Assembly: GCA_020637365.1 (NCBI GenBank) | Contig: JACJWE010000002.1 | Coordinates: 62,001 to 126,000, forward strand | DNA length: 64,000 nucleotides | Origin: Acidimicrobiia bacterium | GTDB taxonomy: Bacteria > Actinomycetota > Acidimicrobiia > IMCC26256 > JAGNEX01 | Reading direction: 5' to 3' | Position numbers and translations under genes: made by a program | The notes under the pieces: model-generated | Database searches by the model: none | What the model was told of the DNA's origin: nothing | What the model saw: the letters and a program-made list of their open reading frames with translations, nothing else | Part shown: in pieces, positions 9,635-19,264 of the stretch | Numbering within the stretch: the first letter of the stretch is position 1 | How the letters are laid out: each line of letters begins with the position of its first letter

Positions 9635-11764
9635 ATGGCTAAACCGACTCCTGAGACGTCCCCGACTGAACCGCCCTTCACCGAGGGTCCCACACCCGGA
9701 TCGACCGACGCAACGCCCCCCGCTGAGACGGCACCACAAGACCAGACCAGCCGCACAACGACAGCGACAACACCGAAGGACGCCACCGACGCCACCGACG
9801 ATGCCAGCGACATCAACGAAACCATCCACACGGACGCGGCTGACACAACAGGCGATCCCGGTGACGCCGACCCCGCTGACGACACGCCGGATACGGGCGA
9901 CACTCACGACACTGGCGACATGAACGAAACCAACCAAGCCAGCGGTACGGGTGAAGCAGCGAATCTGAAAAGCGAGCTCGCTGCCGAACGATCCGCCGCG
10001 AGCACAGCTGACGGTGAACCACCGGCCGAGAAGCGCCCACGCCACGGTGAACGCAGTCGCCGCTCTCGCCTCTTGTCGCTGATTGCGGTCATCGCAGTCA
10101 TCGCATCACCGCACGTCTTTGGACTTGCCGACGTAGCGTTTTTGCATCTCGACCAACCACCCCCAGCCAGTTTTCCGGAGCTCTCGCTCGACTCGCTACG
10201 GAACCCCGACACATTCGCCGCGATGGACCGTGCCATCAGCGATCGGATCCCGATGTTGGCCCAGGCCCGGCGGGTGCGCGCCACGGCCGACCGCGACATC
10301 CTTCGCTCGTCAAACAATCCTGTCGTCGTGGTCGGTGAGGGCCCTTGGCTGTTCCAAGACCGAGCCCTTGAAGCGCTGTGCGCACCAGCGTTTGGCAAAG
10401 TCGACGACGAGATGCCACCGAACCCTGCGATGACTTCTCAAGAACTCGCTGACAACATCACCTTGATGTCGGCGATCGCACAGGCTGCGGACCGCGAGTT
10501 CGCGTATGTGATGCCTCCGACGAAGGCGTCGATCTACCCCGACAGGCTCAGTTGGCAGGCCGAACAGATCGATTCCTGCGGCGCTGACATCCGCTCCGGT
10601 TTTCGCGACATCCTCGCAGCACGCCCGATTACCGGCTTCTATCCGCTGTGGGACTCGGTCTCTGAGGCGGCAGCGGATGCAACGACACCCCTCTATCTCG
10701 TCGCCGACCCGCATTGGCGCCCCCAAGGCGCGACGCTCATGGCCGAGACCCTCATCGACGCGTTCGCCCCCGACCTATGGGACCAGGCCGACGTCATGGC
10801 CCAGGCCCCGGTCGATTTGGTGCCTGGTGGATTCACGAACCTCGGACTTCCCGGCACCGAAACGGTGGTGCCCCTGGCGGTTGCCCGGCCCGGGGTTACG
10901 ATCAACGATCTTGAAGAGCTGGAGATCGACGGGCAGTTCTCGGGCGTGACCCGCGTCGATGGGGCGTTCTCGATCGTCGACGACAAGAGTTCGCTCCATC
11001 TCGACGCTTCGTACTACGACGTCGCGGACCAGCCATTCCGCACCACCGAAGCGGGGCCGACCGACGCCGGGCCAGCCGAGTCCGGGCCAGCCGAGATGAT
11101 CGAGGGCAACACCTTGTTCATCTACGACTCGTTCTCCTTCTGGCTGCCACCGTTGATCGCCCCCTATTTCTCGCACCTCGACTACGCGTATGTGTACCCG
11201 ACGCGGCGACACACCCACGTCAACGACCTGATGAAGAACGCCGACCGCCTGATCTTGGGACTCTCAGAGATGCAGAGTTTCCTGTTTGCGACCGACGGCT
11301 GGCCGATGACCACGCTGATGGTCGGCACCTGGTTTGACGACCTCCCCCACGAGCGGATTTCGCTGCACCCACTGCTGGTCCAGAACGACGGCATTGGCTA
11401 CAACACCACTAGCCGACGTTGGCAGGCCCCGGATCAGACCTTCACCCTCGGTTTCGAAATCGAAGAACCGCCCACCGAGGATTACCGAATCCTCACCTTT
11501 CTCAGCCGATCTGAAGATCAGGTCTTCACCCTGCGCGTCGCTCACGACCAGGCGGCCTTCGATGCCGGGGACTTTGAAGAACTCACCGAACAGGCGACCC
11601 GCTCGGCGGGCACATTGACGTTCAATCTGACCGGCATGGACGCCGGTTATGTCGAGCTGTCGCTGCAGCCCGAGAACAAGATTCACCCCGCAGACCCCGA
11701 TAAGGACATGACCATCGAGATTTGGTCAGCATGGGTCATGGACATCCCACGACTCAACAGCTGA
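9635..11764 (+). CDS. AlgJ/AlgX-like (SGNH-type) membrane-anchored acyltransferase partner (copy 1)
   Basis: 709 residues. Residues 1 to ~140 are a Thr/Asp/Pro-rich, probably cytoplasmic, low-complexity arm. One membrane segment (LLSLIAVIAVIASPHVFG, about 147-165) follows, then the extracytoplasmic domain. AlgJ/AlgX-type motifs are visible: FAYVMPPTKASIYPD, VADPHWRPQGATLMAETL (Asp-His pair) and LFIYDSFSFWLPPL with the candidate nucleophile serine in DSF. An extra C-terminal beta-rich region of about 140 residues is present. Paired with the upstream MBOAT gene, it probably receives the acyl group and transfers it to sugar hydroxyls. Confidence 0.85.
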   Translation: MAKPTPETSPTEPPFTEGPTPGSTDATPPAETAPQDQTSRTTTATTPKDATDATDDASDINETIHTDAADTTGDPGDADPADDTPDTGDTHDTGDMNETNQASGTGEAANLKSELAAERSAASTADGEPPAEKRPRHGERSRRSRLLSLIAVIAVIASPHVFGLADVAFLHLDQPPPASFPELSLDSLRNPDTFAAMDRAISDRIPMLAQARRVRATADRDILRSSNNPVVVVGEGPWLFQDRALEALCAPAFGKVDDEMPPNPAMTSQELADNITLMSAIAQAADREFAYVMPPTKASIYPDRLSWQAEQIDSCGADIRSGFRDILAARPITGFYPLWDSVSEAAADATTPLYLVADPHWRPQGATLMAETLIDAFAPDLWDQADVMAQAPVDLVPGGFTNLGLPGTETVVPLAVARPGVTINDLEELEIDGQFSGVTRVDGAFSIVDDKSSLHLDASYYDVADQPFRTTEAGPTDAGPAESGPAEMIEGNTLFIYDSFSFWLPPLIAPYFSHLDYAYVYPTRRHTHVNDLMKNADRLILGLSEMQSFLFATDGWPMTTLMVGTWFDDLPHERISLHPLLVQNDGIGYNTTSRRWQAPDQTFTLGFEIEEPPTEDYRILTFLSRSEDQVFTLRVAHDQAAFDAGDFEELTEQATRSAGTLTFNLTGMDAGYVELSLQPENKIHPADPDKDMTIEIWSAWVMDIPRLNS

Positions 11765-12507
11765 CTTCGACCGCTGACCACGACTGCCAACCGCCACCCA
11801 CGACCGCTGACCACGACCGCCAACCGCCACCACGACCGCCGACCACGACCACGACCACGACCGCCGACCACGACCACGACCACGACCGTTGACCAAGACT
11901 TCGGCTACGGCCGTGGCTGTGGCTGTGGCTGTGGCCACGACCGTTGACCAAGACCGCCAACCGCGACCGTCTTCGCCGGTAATGGACCAACTCGTGAGGT
12001 CAAGGCGACTCACAGCCAACCGCGACCGGTGGCCGCCAACCAGCAGCCGCCAACCGCCAACCGCCACCAAGACCGCCAACCACCGACCTGGACCGCTTCG
12101 GCGCCCGATACCAAACGCGTGCGAGACATGCCGGACGATCCGGCATCCTCAATGACTGCCCCAGAGATTTCTCGGGCGCAGACCATCAACCATGGGGTTT
12201 TGAACACGGAACGGGGGGTTTGTCTCCTCGGGAATCTCGGGAATCTCGACACTCCTCAGATCGCAATCACTCCTCAGACCAGAATTCGCGCCTGGAATCA
12301 CCAACCCGCCCTTGGATTGACAACTACTCCTGGAATCACAAATCGCTCCTCGGAACAGCACGCGCTCCTCGGAACAGCACCCGCTCCTCGGAACAGCACG
12401 CGCTCCCCGGTTCGCCTTGCCGCCACTTGACACCACGGTCGAGCGATAGACGGATCTGCCGGAGCGCCCGGCCCAGAACTCAGAGTAAGCAGAACAGAGG
12501 AAACGCA
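11765..12507. other. Intergenic minisatellite region
   Basis: No gene seen. From 11766 to about 11960 the plus strand is built from CGACCACGACCGCCAAC-type words, with GTTGACCAAGAC present twice (about 11888 and 11942) and GTGGCT hexamers at about 11911-11936. A second array lies at 12344-12399. The last 13 bases carry the SD of the next gene (AGAGGAA). Confidence 0.7.
12344..12399 (+). repeat. Three 18-bp direct repeats
   Basis: CGCTCCTCGGAACAGCAC occurs at 12344, 12363 and 12382, a 19-base period. Related ACTCCTCAGA and ACTCCTGGAATCAC words precede it from about 12250. Confidence 0.85.
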
Positions 12508-13113
12508 GTGGAATTGATATTGGTACGGCACGGCCTGCCCATTCGAGAAACTAGCGAGTCGGGTCCGGCCGACCCAGGGCTCGACATTGCTGGCCGCGAG
12601 CAGGCTCAAGCTGTCGCCGATTGGTTGCGTACCGAACAGATCGACGCGATCTACAGCTCACCGATGAAGCGAGCGCTCGAAACGGCCATGCCGCTCTGCG
12701 AGGCGCTCAACATGGCGCCGACGATCCTGGCGGGTCTTGCTGAATTCGATCGGGACGCCACCAGTTATGTACCCATGGAAGAACTACAGGCACAAGATCA
12801 TCCCGAGTGGCACAAGATTCGCGACGGCCGTTGGGATGAGTTGGGCATCGATCTTCCCGCGTTTCGCGCCAGAGTGTTGGAGGCGATCGACCATATCGTC
12901 AACGCTCACCCCCAGCAGCGAGTCGCTGTCTTCGCACATGGTGCGGTGATCAATGTCTCGACGGGTTCGGTGATCGGCATCGACGATCTGTTCTGGTTCG
13001 TGCCCGCCTATACCGGCATCTCGCGGCTCCATGCGAGCAGACAGGGCCGTCGAGGAATCGGCAGCATCAACGAGACCCCCCACCTTCATCCGTCGTTTCC
13101 GACCGGCCGATAG
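12508..13113 (+). CDS. Histidine phosphatase (phosphoglycerate mutase-like) family protein
   Basis: GTG start with AGAGGAA about 6 bases upstream; 201 residues. The N-terminal LILVRHGLP carries the RHG catalytic motif; YSSPMKRALETA is the second arginine region and VAVFAHGAVIN the second catalytic histidine. The fold covers small-molecule and protein phosphatases, so the substrate is open. The following enoyl-CoA hydratase lies on the same strand 160 bases downstream. Confidence 0.85.
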   Translation: MELILVRHGLPIRETSESGPADPGLDIAGREQAQAVADWLRTEQIDAIYSSPMKRALETAMPLCEALNMAPTILAGLAEFDRDATSYVPMEELQAQDHPEWHKIRDGRWDELGIDLPAFRARVLEAIDHIVNAHPQQRVAVFAHGAVINVSTGSVIGIDDLFWFVPAYTGISRLHASRQGRRGIGSINETPHLHPSFPTGR

Positions 13114-13275
13114 ACCGACGACAAGCGACGTGCCAGCAGCGCATGCCCATAGGCCAACTGGCCAAGTAACACGAGACGTTCTAGACAACACGACGGCGCG
13201 ACACGACGCCAGGTTGCCGGCCGGACGAGGACATCGGTCGCAACGACGCATACAACACAACAGCCGGGGTGCGAG

Positions 13276-14103
13276 ATGACCGACGAACGTTCTCTCGATG
13301 AGATCATTCGCTACAACGTCAACGATGGGGTTGCGACGATCACGATCGACCGGCCCGAGGCGCGCAACGCGCTGACACCCGATCAGCGCAACCGCCTGAT
13401 CGACCTCTTTCAACAGGTCAGTGCCGACCTGAATGTGCGAGCCGTCATCCTGGCCGGCACGGACAAGAGCTTCTGCACCGGTGCAGATCTCCGTGCCCGC
13501 CAGCCCAAGAATCCTCGTCCCGACGACGCTCCCGACCGGGCAGTCGGTGAACCGACACGCATGATCGCCATGGGCGCTCAGCGGCTCATCGCGGCGGTCA
13601 TGGACTGCGAGAAACCGGTCGTGGCTGCGGTGAGCGGCGTCGCAGCGGGCATCGGCGCCCACCTCGCATTTGCGAGCGACATCGTCGTCATCGGTGAATC
13701 GACGCGCTTCATCGAAGTGTTTGTCCGGCGGGGAATCATGCCCGATGGAGGTGGCACCTATTTGCTGCCACGACTCGTCGGTCCGCTCAAAGCAAAGGAG
13801 CTCATGTTCTTTGGCGACGACATCGACGCTGACACCGCTATCTCCCTCGGCCTCGCCAACTCCCAAGTGACCGACGAAGAAGTCCTGAGCGAAGCTCAGC
13901 GTTTCGCCGACCGGCTGGCGACGCTGCCCACCCGAGCGCTGGCGTACACCAAACGCCTCGTGAATCACAGTTTTGAGTCCGACCGGCAGCGAGCCTTCGA
14001 CGAGGAGGCGACGGCCCAGGAACTCGTCGTGTCGACCGTCGACGCGCAGGAAGGCATCAAGAGCTTCGTCGAAGGTCGCAAACCGGTCTTTCGCGGCTTT
14101 TGA
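13276..14103 (+). CDS. Enoyl-CoA hydratase/isomerase family protein
   Basis: 275 residues, crotonase fold. GVATITIDRPEARNAL is the N-terminal motif. KSFCTGADL and GVAAGIGAHLAFASDIVV form the oxyanion-hole loops that hold the CoA thioester. FVRRGIMPDGGGTYLLPRLVG is the active-site helix region. The start ATG follows GGGGTGCGAG. It probably hydrates or isomerises an enoyl-CoA in beta-oxidation. It sits between two exopolysaccharide acyltransferase genes, so the linkage may be only positional. Confidence 0.88.
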   Translation: MTDERSLDEIIRYNVNDGVATITIDRPEARNALTPDQRNRLIDLFQQVSADLNVRAVILAGTDKSFCTGADLRARQPKNPRPDDAPDRAVGEPTRMIAMGAQRLIAAVMDCEKPVVAAVSGVAAGIGAHLAFASDIVVIGESTRFIEVFVRRGIMPDGGGTYLLPRLVGPLKAKELMFFGDDIDADTAISLGLANSQVTDEEVLSEAQRFADRLATLPTRALAYTKRLVNHSFESDRQRAFDEEATAQELVVSTVDAQEGIKSFVEGRKPVFRGF

Positions 14104-14147
14104 GCTGCCTCTTGTCCATTCGCTAACGCTCTACTGGCAACCTGACC

Positions 14148-15587
14148 ATGCCGTTTTCATCGGTCACCTTCATCTGGATCTTCCTGCCGGTCGTCCTCCT
14201 GGCAGCGACGATTGCACCGAGGTCGCTCCGCAACGCGGTGCTGCTGGTCGCGTCACTTGGCTTTTATGCCTGGGGCGGCGGCACCGTCGTGTTCTGGTTG
14301 TTGTGCAGCATCGTCGCAAATTTCGGATTCGGGCTCTACGTGGAGCGTTTCCTCGATGCCGACAATCGTCGTGGCGCGACCGGCGTCGTGGCCGTCTCGG
14401 TGGTTACCAATCTCGCCCTGCTCATCTGGTTCAAATACGCCAACTTCTTGGTCGATCAGATCGCAACGGTGATCTCGTGGTTCGGTGGCGACGGACCTCA
14501 CCTCGCTCCGATCGCACTGCCGATCGGTATCTCGTTTTTCACCTTCCAGGCAATGAGCTACAGCATCGACGTCTACCGTCGCCGTGCTCATGCGTTGAGA
14601 AACCCGATCGACTTTGCGCTCTATATCGCCTTCTTCCCCCAGCTCATCGCCGGTCCGATCGTCCGCTTTCATGAGATCGCTCCCCAACTCCGCAAGCGGA
14701 ACGTCACCGCGGACGACTTGACCGCCGGGGTCCTGCGATTCGCGCATGGGCTCGCGAAGAAGGTCATCATCGCCGACGCCGCTGCACGGCTCGCAGACCA
14801 GGCCTTTGCGACACCGAATGCGGAGATGAACTTTTTGACCGCATGGGTTGGAGCGCTCGCCTACACCGTCCAGATCTACTTCGATTTCTCCGGGTACTCA
14901 GATATGGCGATCGGTCTGGGCACGATGTTCGGCTTCACGTTTCCTGAGAACTTTCGCCGCCCCTATTCGTCGGTGTCGATCACCGACTTTTGGCGACGCT
15001 GGCACATCACGTTGTCGACCTGGTTCCGCGACTATCTCTATGTGCCACTCGGCGGGTCGCGGGGCAGCCAACGCGAGACGCTTCGGAACCTGATGATCGT
15101 GTTCATCTTGACCGGCCTCTGGCATGGAGCCAACTGGACGTTCATCGTGTGGGGCGCCTATTACGGCGTGTTGATCTGTCTGGAACGCGTCACGAACCAG
15201 CGGCCGGTCGGTGACGCTGATGTGTCGGCGCGCGCTGCACGACGTGCGGTGACCCTGCTGCTGGTCATGTTCGGCTGGGTGATCTTCCGAGCGGTCGACA
15301 TGTCGCAGGCCGGCACGATGATGTCCAGCATGATCGCCCCGACATTGGATCCGCTGGCATCGCAGGTGCAGTGGGGTCTGCCGGGGTTTGACACGATCGC
15401 CGTGGTCTTGGGGATGGCGACGGCGCTGCTGCCTGGCGATTGGGTGGCCGGACCGTGGTTAGCGTCGGGGCGCCGATCGGCACGGTTGGTCGCGGCTCGG
15501 GCGGGGCTCATGCTCACCGCTTTCCCCTATGCACTTCTCATCATCCAGGCGGGCACGCTGAGCCCGTTTATCTATTTCAGGTTTTAG
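14148..15587 (+). CDS. MBOAT-family O-acyltransferase, AlgI-like (copy 2)
   Basis: 479 residues, closely parallel to copy 1 at 8216: PFSSVTFIWIFLPV, PIGISFFTFQAMSYSIDVYRR, FPQLIAGPIVRFHEI, YFDFSGYSDMAIGLG, FWRRWHITLSTWFRDYLYVPLGG and LTGLWHGANWTFIVWG. It ends SPFIYFRF, like copy 1 (SPFIYFKF). A polytopic inner-membrane enzyme expected to acylate an extracellular glycan together with the AlgJ-like protein at 16128. Confidence 0.92.
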   Translation: MPFSSVTFIWIFLPVVLLAATIAPRSLRNAVLLVASLGFYAWGGGTVVFWLLCSIVANFGFGLYVERFLDADNRRGATGVVAVSVVTNLALLIWFKYANFLVDQIATVISWFGGDGPHLAPIALPIGISFFTFQAMSYSIDVYRRRAHALRNPIDFALYIAFFPQLIAGPIVRFHEIAPQLRKRNVTADDLTAGVLRFAHGLAKKVIIADAAARLADQAFATPNAEMNFLTAWVGALAYTVQIYFDFSGYSDMAIGLGTMFGFTFPENFRRPYSSVSITDFWRRWHITLSTWFRDYLYVPLGGSRGSQRETLRNLMIVFILTGLWHGANWTFIVWGAYYGVLICLERVTNQRPVGDADVSARAARRAVTLLLVMFGWVIFRAVDMSQAGTMMSSMIAPTLDPLASQVQWGLPGFDTIAVVLGMATALLPGDWVAGPWLASGRRSARLVAARAGLMLTAFPYALLIIQAGTLSPFIYFRF

Positions 15588-15651
15588 CAGGATGCTCGTT
15601 CGAGGTCATATGACTCCCCTCCTTTGCGTTTGTGACGTTGACGCCAAGCGC

Positions 15652-15927
15652 CTAACGAGCGGCGACGAGCAGTTCAGATATTCGCGCCGCCAGATCAGCT
15701 GGAGGATCGAGTACTTCGATCAGCTTGATGCGCACACGGTGTCCGGCGACGATGTGGACTTGACGCAACGTCACGTTCAGGGCCTCACTCAGCGCGGCAA
15801 CCACGGCCGCGTTTGCCTTACCGTCCACAGCGGGCGCGGCGACGGACACGATGAGTGTGTCTTGCCCCCAGGATCCTCCGACGAACGGGCGTTTAGACCT
15901 GGGCTTTACTCGAATCGTAAAGCGCAT
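15652..15927 (-). CDS. DUF167 (YggU) family small protein
   Basis: About 91 residues from ATG 15927 (MRFTIRVKPRSK), which has GGTGG about 5 bases upstream; ATG 15939 and GTG 15954 are in-frame alternatives. The family hallmark is APAVDGKANAAVVAALSEAL. The biochemical role of DUF167 is unsettled. It lies convergent to MBOAT copy 2, splitting that gene from its AlgJ-like partner. Confidence 0.8.
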   Translation of the reverse strand: MRFTIRVKPRSKRPFVGGSWGQDTLIVSVAAPAVDGKANAAVVAALSEALNVTLRQVHIVAGHRVRIKLIEVLDPPADLAARISELLVAAR

Positions 15928-16127
15928 GGCGGCCACCATACAGCCCTTGATCACTCGCTGAAAGGCCCCAACATTCTTCTCTCGGTCAGCGGCACATCAA
16001 CGCTCTGCGTGACGGATCCGATGAGCGCGGTCGCAGCAACGCCACGTCACCGCGGACCCGAACAGCCCACACACCAACCCGCATTCAGGCCACACACGCT
16101 TGGGCCACCTCACGTCGGAGGGCTCAT

Positions 16128-17879
16128 ATGAAGCACCGATTTGGGTTCTCGGAAAAGCTCGTCTATCTGGCCGCCTTCGTATGCGCCCTCATGGTGCCGT
16201 GGGTGGCGCTCGCGGTGGGCGACCGGACCGAGCTCGACCCCCGCGTCGAACCGACCCCGCGACCGTCGGTCCGTCCCGAAAACTGGCTCGACCCGTCGGT
16301 GTGGAACGCCACAGACCTGTGGTTGACCGACAATATGGCCCTCCATGACGAAGCGGTTCGAGCAACGTCATCGGTCAACTACCGCCTCTTTGAGGACTCA
16401 AACAACGTCGAGGCGGTTGTCGGTACCCACGGCTGGGTCTTCAGCCGTCCCGAACTCGATGCCTACTGCCCGACCGACGTTGGCTATCTCGAATCGGTGT
16501 CGATCGCGTTTGAGCCGAGCGAAATGGTCGAACTCATGGGGGTCGTCACCGACATCGTGGAGCTCTCGGGACGTGACCTGTGGTGGACGCTGCCGCCGAG
16601 CCGTTGGTACGCGTATCCCGACCGGCTCAACTCGCGAGCCAAGCGTCTCTCGAACTGCGCATCTGAGTTCCGCAAGACGCTCCGCGAACGCCTCGATCAG
16701 GCTGCGATGCCACATGTTGTACCGCTCTGGGATGGGATCGACGACGCACGCGATGCCGCCGAGGCGGCAGGTCCGGCACCGTCGCCGATGGGCGGTGTTG
16801 CCCCACCACTCGTCTATTACCCCCATGACCTGCATTGGAACACCCGCGGCGCCGCGGTGATGACCGAGCGCATCGTGAACGCGATCTCGCCGGGCCTGTG
16901 GGACGAGGCAGCGCTGGTCCCCGTCGGCGACGAAGACAAGGAGGCCACACAGTTGCTGAACCTCGGCCTCGACGGCATCGACCCGGACGTTCGGTACGGC
17001 GTCATCCGGCCTGGTGTTCGCGCAACGGTGACCGGCGAATACTCCGACAACGAGTTTCTGTCACCGACCTTGTTACCCGACGATCAGTGGTATCTCCACG
17101 AGGGCCCGGTCCCCGGATCCATCGTGTGCGACTGCCAGGGGCTGGGCCGCTTGGATGACCATCCTCTGCTGCGCTTCGCTGCCGAGAGCGACGACCCATC
17201 GCTGATCATTCCCGGACACACCCTGTGGCTCCACGACTCATTTTCTTGGTGGGCGACCGGACAGCTGCCCTCCTATTTTGAATCGCTTACCATGTTGCGA
17301 GGAAAGACCGTTGAGGCGCCGACGGTGTTTCATGACGAGTTCAACGCCGCGGACCGGATCGTCATCGCGTTCTCCGAAATGCTGTTCACCCGGCGACTCG
17401 ACCCCGCGTTCCCGCTCGTGAGACGTCTGGTCGAGGAGAGCGCCGCGACGCTGACCGAAACGGCACCCGAACGCGTTCACCAAGGTGTCGCATGTTCGGG
17501 CTGCAACGCTGAGGAAACCTGGACCTCGCCAGCCGAGGCCAGCACCTGGCAGCTTCCCGCGGGCGCATTGACGTCACCAACGGGGGTAGCTCTGGAGCCT
17601 CCATATCTCGTTACCTTCGAGGTCGCCCCGACCACGTTCTCGATCGACCCCCAGGGCATTGTCATCGACGCGGCATATGGCGTCGGCCGGGCGTTTAATC
17701 CCCTCGGATACGAACCCGCCGTCATCCGCAATGGAGTGGTCGAAAAACCGCACCGCTACCACTTCTATGTCGCGACCCGACCGGCCGACGGACTTGACTT
17801 CACCGTCGCGAAAGACGGCACCCGGATCGAACGCTATTCGGTCATCTCGCTCGCTTTGACGCCGGTGACGCTGCGCTGA
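16128..17879 (+). CDS. AlgJ/AlgX-like membrane-anchored acyltransferase partner (copy 2)
   Basis: 583 residues. A short cytoplasmic start is followed by one membrane anchor (LVYLAAFVCALMVPWVALAVG, about 11-31), then an extracytoplasmic domain. Motifs: ATSSVNYRLFEDSNN, GTHGWVFSRPELDAYC, WWTLPPSRWYAYPDRL, YYPHDLHWNTRGAAVMTE and LWLHDSFSWWATGQL with the candidate catalytic serine. It lacks the acidic N-terminal arm of copy 1. A C-terminal domain after about residue 430 is of unknown role. Its 3' end overlaps the convergent DsbB-like gene by 46 bases. Confidence 0.85.
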   Translation: MKHRFGFSEKLVYLAAFVCALMVPWVALAVGDRTELDPRVEPTPRPSVRPENWLDPSVWNATDLWLTDNMALHDEAVRATSSVNYRLFEDSNNVEAVVGTHGWVFSRPELDAYCPTDVGYLESVSIAFEPSEMVELMGVVTDIVELSGRDLWWTLPPSRWYAYPDRLNSRAKRLSNCASEFRKTLRERLDQAAMPHVVPLWDGIDDARDAAEAAGPAPSPMGGVAPPLVYYPHDLHWNTRGAAVMTERIVNAISPGLWDEAALVPVGDEDKEATQLLNLGLDGIDPDVRYGVIRPGVRATVTGEYSDNEFLSPTLLPDDQWYLHEGPVPGSIVCDCQGLGRLDDHPLLRFAAESDDPSLIIPGHTLWLHDSFSWWATGQLPSYFESLTMLRGKTVEAPTVFHDEFNAADRIVIAFSEMLFTRRLDPAFPLVRRLVEESAATLTETAPERVHQGVACSGCNAEETWTSPAEASTWQLPAGALTSPTGVALEPPYLVTFEVAPTTFSIDPQGIVIDAAYGVGRAFNPLGYEPAVIRNGVVEKPHRYHFYVATRPADGLDFTVAKDGTRIERYSVISLALTPVTLR

Positions 17880-18484
17880 CGCTGCTGCTGACGCTGACGC
17901 TGCGCCGCTGGCGCAGGTGTTGCCGGGGCGGACGTTGGCGTCGAGACCGGCGCCACTCCCCGCTGACCGCAGCGTGCCAGCACGATCATCAACATAGCGA
18001 TGCAGATGAATCCGCATCCGGCCATGAACGGAATCGTGACAAAGCCAAACTCCTCGACCCAGATGGCGGTACAAGGGCTTTCGGCAGCGCAACTGGTCGT
18101 GCCGTGGAACCAGTGCTGCAGGTAATAGTGGTAGCAGCTGAGCGCCAGACCAATGCTGGACAGCGCCAACCCGTAGGGCCAGATCCGCACGTCGCGGCGT
18201 ACCGCAGCAATGCTCAAGATGATCGCCAACGGATACATCGCAATGCGTTGGTACCAGCAGAACTCACAGGGAATGAACCCCGCGCTCTCTGAGTAAAACA
18301 GCGACCCTGCCGTCGCCGTGATAGCGACCGCAGCGGCACCGATCAGGACCAGCGTCGGCGATGGGCGGGACGGTCGGATCTCCCCGGTGATGAGGGCCGC
18401 TCCTGCGACGAACGCCGTCGCTAACGCGATGAGCGCAAGGACAGCAAAAATCGGAGACATCGTCTGAGAATCCACGGCGCGCAT
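17834..18484 (-). CDS. DsbB/BdbC-like disulfide bond formation membrane protein
   Basis: About 216 residues. Four hydrophobic segments are visible (FAVLALIALATAFVAGAAL; LIGAAAVAITATAGSLFY; AMYPLAIILSIAAV; GLALSSIGLALSCYHYYL). The quinone-side pair is in PCEFCWYQRI, and a periplasmic pair CAAESPC precedes the last membrane helix. It should reoxidise a DsbA-like thiol oxidase outside the membrane. The frame extends to 18616, but that overlaps the divergent LysM gene; ATG 18484 or 18460 is the likely start. A Gln/Arg-rich tail closes the protein. Confidence 0.85.
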   Translation of the reverse strand: MRAVDSQTMSPIFAVLALIALATAFVAGAALITGEIRPSRPSPTLVLIGAAAVAITATAGSLFYSESAGFIPCEFCWYQRIAMYPLAIILSIAAVRRDVRIWPYGLALSSIGLALSCYHYYLQHWFHGTTSCAAESPCTAIWVEEFGFVTIPFMAGCGFICIAMLMIVLARCGQRGVAPVSTPTSAPATPAPAAQRQRQQQRQRSVTGVKASEMTE

Positions 18485-18545
18485 GCTAACCGAGCTGCCG
18501 TTCTGAAAAACCTTGGGGTGTGCCTCATCGAAGCGGTCGCCAGCC

Positions 18546-18564
18546 GCGAACATGGAATGTTCGC
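18546..18564. promoter_or_regulatory. Inverted repeat between divergent DsbB-like and LysM genes
   Basis: GCGAACAT-GGA-ATGTTCGC, 8-bp perfect arms with a 3-base centre, lies midway between the two divergent starts, where an operator serving both would be expected. The bound protein is unknown. Confidence 0.5.
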
Positions 18565-18615
18565 TGTTTGTAATATTGCATTCGTTCCGCACCTCGAACC
18601 CCGGAAGGGCGACCA

Positions 18616-19131
18616 ATGCTTGAGTTCATCCGAATCGACCAGCCCCGTCCCTTTGACCTGGTCAATAACCCGGTCTTGGTCTCTGGCACCGCAACGGGGT
18701 TCGAAGCGACCCTCACCTATCGCATCAGCGACGGCACCACCCAGCTGTCCGGCTCGTTCAACGTCGGCGGCGGAACCGGTGAGCTGGCGCAATTCCAGCT
18801 CGCGGTCGATTGCAGCCAAGCCGAGTTTGTCGTCGACCGGATCTTTGTCGAAGTTCGAGACGACGGCGGTGCCGACGACGATGATCCCGTCTGGAAGCCT
18901 CGGGTTGTCGTCCCGGTGTTCTACGGTCCGCGGCTCGCCGCCAACTATCAGGGTTACCGCCTCCACCAGGTGCAAGAAGGTGAAACACTCTGGTCGATCG
19001 CCGGTATCCACCACGGCGATAACGAGCGATGGCGGCAGATCTTTCGGGCCAATACCGATCGGATTTGGGACCCCGGCATGATCTTCCAAGGTCAGGTCTT
19101 ACGTGTTCCGATCGGCTCCGACGGCAACTAG
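18616..19131 (+). CDS. Gmad2 immunoglobulin-like domain plus LysM protein
   Basis: 171 residues; ATG preceded by GGAAGGG. Residues 1 to ~105 resemble the Gmad2 fold (IRIDQPRPFDLVNNPVLVSGTATGFEATLTYRI begins it, split here by the known spore-germination-type pattern). Residues ~116-165 are a LysM peptidoglycan-binding module (YRLHQVQEGETLWSIAG through GQVLRVPI). No signal peptide is evident, so export is uncertain. It is transcribed away from the DsbB-like gene. Confidence 0.75.
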   Translation: MLEFIRIDQPRPFDLVNNPVLVSGTATGFEATLTYRISDGTTQLSGSFNVGGGTGELAQFQLAVDCSQAEFVVDRIFVEVRDDGGADDDDPVWKPRVVVPVFYGPRLAANYQGYRLHQVQEGETLWSIAGIHHGDNERWRQIFRANTDRIWDPGMIFQGQVLRVPIGSDGN

Positions 19132-19149
19132 CCCCCCTCGGGGAGGGGC
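19132..19149 (+). terminator. Possible terminator hairpin
   Basis: CCCCTC (19134-19139) pairs with GAGGGG (19143-19148) right after the LysM stop codon. The stem is short and GC-only, and no T-run follows. Confidence 0.35.
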
Positions 19150-19212
19150 GATCCGGCCCTCCTGGCTGCCCCACGCTCCGACGAGGTAGCGCGTTCACGG
19201 CGCCGTCGGGCA

Positions 19213-19234
19213 AAATGAGAACCGGTTCTCATTT
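19213..19234. promoter_or_regulatory. Perfect 22-bp palindrome, KstR-like operator (site 1)
   Basis: The palindrome has the core AGAACCGGTTCT flanked by AAATG and CATTT, and is perfectly symmetric over 22 bases. It ends 30 bases before the acyl-CoA dehydrogenase start at 19265. It shares AGAAC-N2-GTT with sites at 32342 and 63004, a pattern close to the TnnAACnnGTTnnA box known for the mycobacterial sterol repressor KstR. Confidence 0.75.
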
Positions 19235-19264
19235 CGAGGACGACGGGTTGAGCTTGGGGGTTCG

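Noticed and set aside
18546..18564. LexA/SOS box
   Set aside because: The arms CGAAC/GTTCG fit, but the centre is 7 bases instead of the 4 expected in actinobacterial SOS boxes.
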